A program made the translations under genes and the position numbers. The notes under the pieces are model-generated. The model did not search any database, was not told the origin of the DNA, and saw nothing but the letters and a program-made list of their open reading frames with translations. A DNA stretch of 64,000 nucleotides. Source: Pantoea conspicua. Its GTDB lineage: Bacteria; Pseudomonadota; Gammaproteobacteria; Enterobacterales; Enterobacteriaceae. The stretch covers positions 1-64,000 of the forward strand of contig NZ_MLFN01000012.1 in the NCBI RefSeq assembly GCF_002095315.1. Reading direction: 5' to 3'. Position 1 is the first letter of the stretch, and each line of letters begins with the position of its first letter. Positions 62,530-64,000 of this stretch are shown here, one piece after another.

Positions 62530-62671
62530 CCTGATGAATATGTTTATTCTGAACGGTTTGTGTCGGCGTTAAAGCAGGTAATCAGACAGTAGCGAGCGGT
62601 ATCGCATTAATTCGCAGGGGGGGCGGAACGGGTTGCACCAATCCGGATGTCAGCGCTGAGAAATAGCGGGC

Positions 62672-62700
62672 AAAAAAAACGACACCCGGAGGTGTCGTTT
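62672..62700 (-). terminator. rho-independent terminator of ihfB
   Basis: AAACGACACC-CGGA-GGTGTCGTTT is a perfect 10-bp stem. On the minus strand it is followed by five more T, 19 bases after the ihfB stop. Confidence 0.93.
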
Positions 62701-62718
62701 GTCTGGTTCGGTATCGGC

Positions 62719-63003
62719 TTAGCCGTAGATGTTTGCGCGATCGCGCAGCTCTTTGCCTGGCTTGAAGTGGGGAACGTATTTACCTTCCAGATCCACTTTG
62801 TCACCCGTTTTCGGGTTACGACCCGTGCGCGGAGCGCGATAGTGCAAAGAAAAGCTGCCGAATCCCCGGATTTCGATGCGTTCGCCCTGTGCCAGCGTCG
62901 TGGCCATGTGCTCGAGCATCTCTTTTACTGCATCCTCAACGACTTTCGCCGGTATATGAGTATGCTGTCCCGCCAGTCTTTCGATCAGTTCTGACTTGGT
63001 CAT
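62719..63003 (-). CDS. ihfB: IHF subunit beta
   Basis: IHF-beta pairs with IHF-alpha to bend DNA sharply at replication, recombination and promoter sites. The 94 residues equal E. coli: [20 protein letters not shown], the dimer core [25 protein letters not shown] (in part) and the DNA-contacting arm with RNPKTGDKV. It follows rpsA by 82 bases, the conserved rpsA-ihfB arrangement. Confidence 0.98.
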   Translation of the reverse strand: MTKSELIERLAGQHTHIPAKVVEDAVKEMLEHMATTLAQGERIEIRGFGSFSLHYRAPRTGRNPKTGDKVDLEGKYVPHFKPGKELRDRANIYG

Positions 63004-63051
63004 GTAACCTCCGGTTTATCCCTCTGGGAATGTATGACAGCTTTTACCGAA

Positions 63052-63073
63052 ACCGGGTGGTTGCCCACCCGGT
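63052..63073 (-). terminator. hairpin between rpsA and ihfB, possible attenuator
   Basis: ACCGGGTGG-TTGC-CCACCCGGT is a perfect 9-bp stem located about 12 bases after the rpsA stop. There is no T-run downstream, so partial termination or mRNA end protection is more likely than full termination. Confidence 0.6.
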
Positions 63074-63085
63074 GCTTCAGGTCGA

Positions 63086-64000
63086 TTACTCGCCTTTAGC
63101 CGCTTTGAACGCTTCAGCCATAGCGTTAGAGAAATTGCCTTCTTCCTGTTTGGTGTTAACAGTATTGATGGCTTCTTTCTCGTCAGCCTGGTCTTTCGCA
63201 CGGACAGACAGGCTAACCACACGGTTTTTACGATCAACACCGGTGAATTTAGCTTCAACGTCGTCACCAACGCTCAGAACCAGAGTGGCATCTTCAATGC
63301 GATCCAGTGAAGCTTCAGAAGCGCGCAGGTAACCCTCAACGCCGTCTGCTAATTCAACTGTAGCACCTTTAGCATCAACAGCAGTTACTTTGCCGTTAAC
63401 GATAGCGCCTTTCTTGTTCAGCGTGATGTAGTTGTTGAACGGATCTTCTGCCAGTTGCTTAACGCCCAGAGAGATACGCTCACGCTCTGCATCGACCTGC
63501 AGTACAACGGCAGCGATTTCGTCGCCTTTTTTGTACTCACGAACGGCTTCTTCGCCAGTCGCGTTCCAGGAGATGTCAGACAGGTGAACCAGACCGTCGA
63601 TGCCGCCGTCCAGGCCGATGAAGATACCGAAGTCAGTGATTGACTTGATTTTACCTTCAACGCGATCGCCTTTGTTGTGTGTCTCAGCGAACTGCTGCCA
63701 TGGGTTAGATTTACACTGCTTCAGACCCAGGGAGATACGACGACGCTCTTCGTCGATGTCCAGAACCATAACTTCAACCACGTCGCCTACGTTAACAACT
63801 TTAGACGGATGGATGTTTTTGTTGGTCCAGTCCATTTCAGAAACGTGTACCAGACCTTCAACACCTTCTTCGATTTCCACGAAGCAGCCGTAATCAGTCA
63901 GGTTGGTTACACGACCGGTCAGGCGGGTGCCTTCCGGATAGCGCTTAGCGATAGCCACCCATGGATCTTCGCCCAGCTGTTTCAGGCCGAGGGATACGCG
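63086..64000 (-). CDS. rpsA: ribosomal protein S1, C-terminal part (cut by the window edge)
   Basis: The visible 304 codons correspond to the C-terminal part of the 557-residue S1 protein. The frame stays open to the last base, and the Met at 63958 is internal (preceded by ...[16 protein letters not shown]). Three complete S1 RNA-binding repeats are visible: [40 protein letters not shown] and [20 protein letters not shown]. The end is an acidic/polar tail. S1 brings mRNAs to the 30S subunit. The 5' end lies outside the window. Confidence 0.97.
   Translation of the reverse strand, partial: RVSLGLKQLGEDPWVAIAKRYPEGTRLTGRVTNLTDYGCFVEIEEGVEGLVHVSEMDWTNKNIHPSKVVNVGDVVEVMVLDIDEERRRISLGLKQCKSNPWQQFAETHNKGDRVEGKIKSITDFGIFIGLDGGIDGLVHLSDISWNATGEEAVREYKKGDEIAAVVLQVDAERERISLGVKQLAEDPFNNYITLNKKGAIVNGKVTAVDAKGATVELADGVEGYLRASEASLDRIEDATLVLSVGDDVEAKFTGVDRKNRVVSLSVRAKDQADEKEAINTVNTKQEEGNFSNAMAEAFKAAKGE

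Noticed and set aside
1-64000. Mobile elements, CRISPR arrays, prophage, toxin-antitoxin or defence systems
   Set aside because: I found no transposase, integrase, direct-repeat array, or related protein motifs; apart from the wzx-glycosyltransferase pair the region is conserved core genome.

Overview
The window is a chromosomal segment of a gamma-proteobacterium of the order Enterobacterales. Nearly every gene has a recognisable Escherichia coli counterpart of almost the same length, and the order is that of the E. coli ompA-fabA-pyrD-pepN-ompF-mukB-msbA-rpsA region, read from yccA to rpsA. The divergence from E. coli and the exopolysaccharide-type gene pair beside pyrD suggest a Pantoea/Erwinia-type organism. 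That genus-level call is inference; the order-level call is firm.

Layout. 1-5050: yccA, tusE, acyP, rlmI, hspQ (with a textbook heat-shock promoter), yccU, yccT/csgI and mgsA. 5050-11138: helD (broken by a one-base frameshift), yccF, yccS, sxy/tfoX and sulA with a LexA box. 11183-16150: ompA with its long conserved leader, matP, a Lon-like protease gene (ycbZ/lonH), fabA with a FabR-type operator, and the small ribosome hibernation gene rmf. 16167-26616: pqiABC, uup, rlmL (rlmKL), ycbX, zapC and pyrD. 26751-29865: the one clear departure from the E. coli order, a Wzx-type flippase plus a family 2 glycosyltransferase, followed by about 750 bases without a convincing gene. 29866-34127: the ssuEADCB alkanesulfonate sulfur-scavenging operon, convergent with pepN. 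37024-42660: pncB, asnS, an OmpF-type porin with its OmpR-type upstream region, and aspC (also broken by a one-base frameshift). 42659-53321: gloC, ycbK, ldtD, mukB, mukE, mukF and cmoM, all on the minus strand. 53447-64000: elyC (plus), then ycbJ, kdsB, ycaR, ycaQ, lpxK, msbA, the comEC-like ycaI, ihfB and the 3' part of rpsA, all minus.

Functional themes are envelope building (KdsB, LpxK, MsbA, ElyC, LdtD, PqiABC, OmpA, porin, Wzx), chromosome organisation and division (MukBEF, MatP, ZapC, SulA, IHF-beta), translation and rRNA/tRNA modification (RlmI, RlmKL, TusE, CmoM, Rmf, S1, AsnRS), and central metabolism (PyrD, PncB, AspC, MgsA, FabA, PepN).

I found no tRNA or rRNA gene, insertion sequence, prophage, CRISPR array, toxin-antitoxin or defence locus. 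This is mostly ordinary core genome. The items most worth a second look are the wzx-glycosyltransferase insertion with its long intergenic region containing three identical AACCGGTT palindromes, the two single-base frameshifts in helD and aspC, and several uncharacterised dyad elements. I do not see strong evidence of a previously undescribed multigene system.
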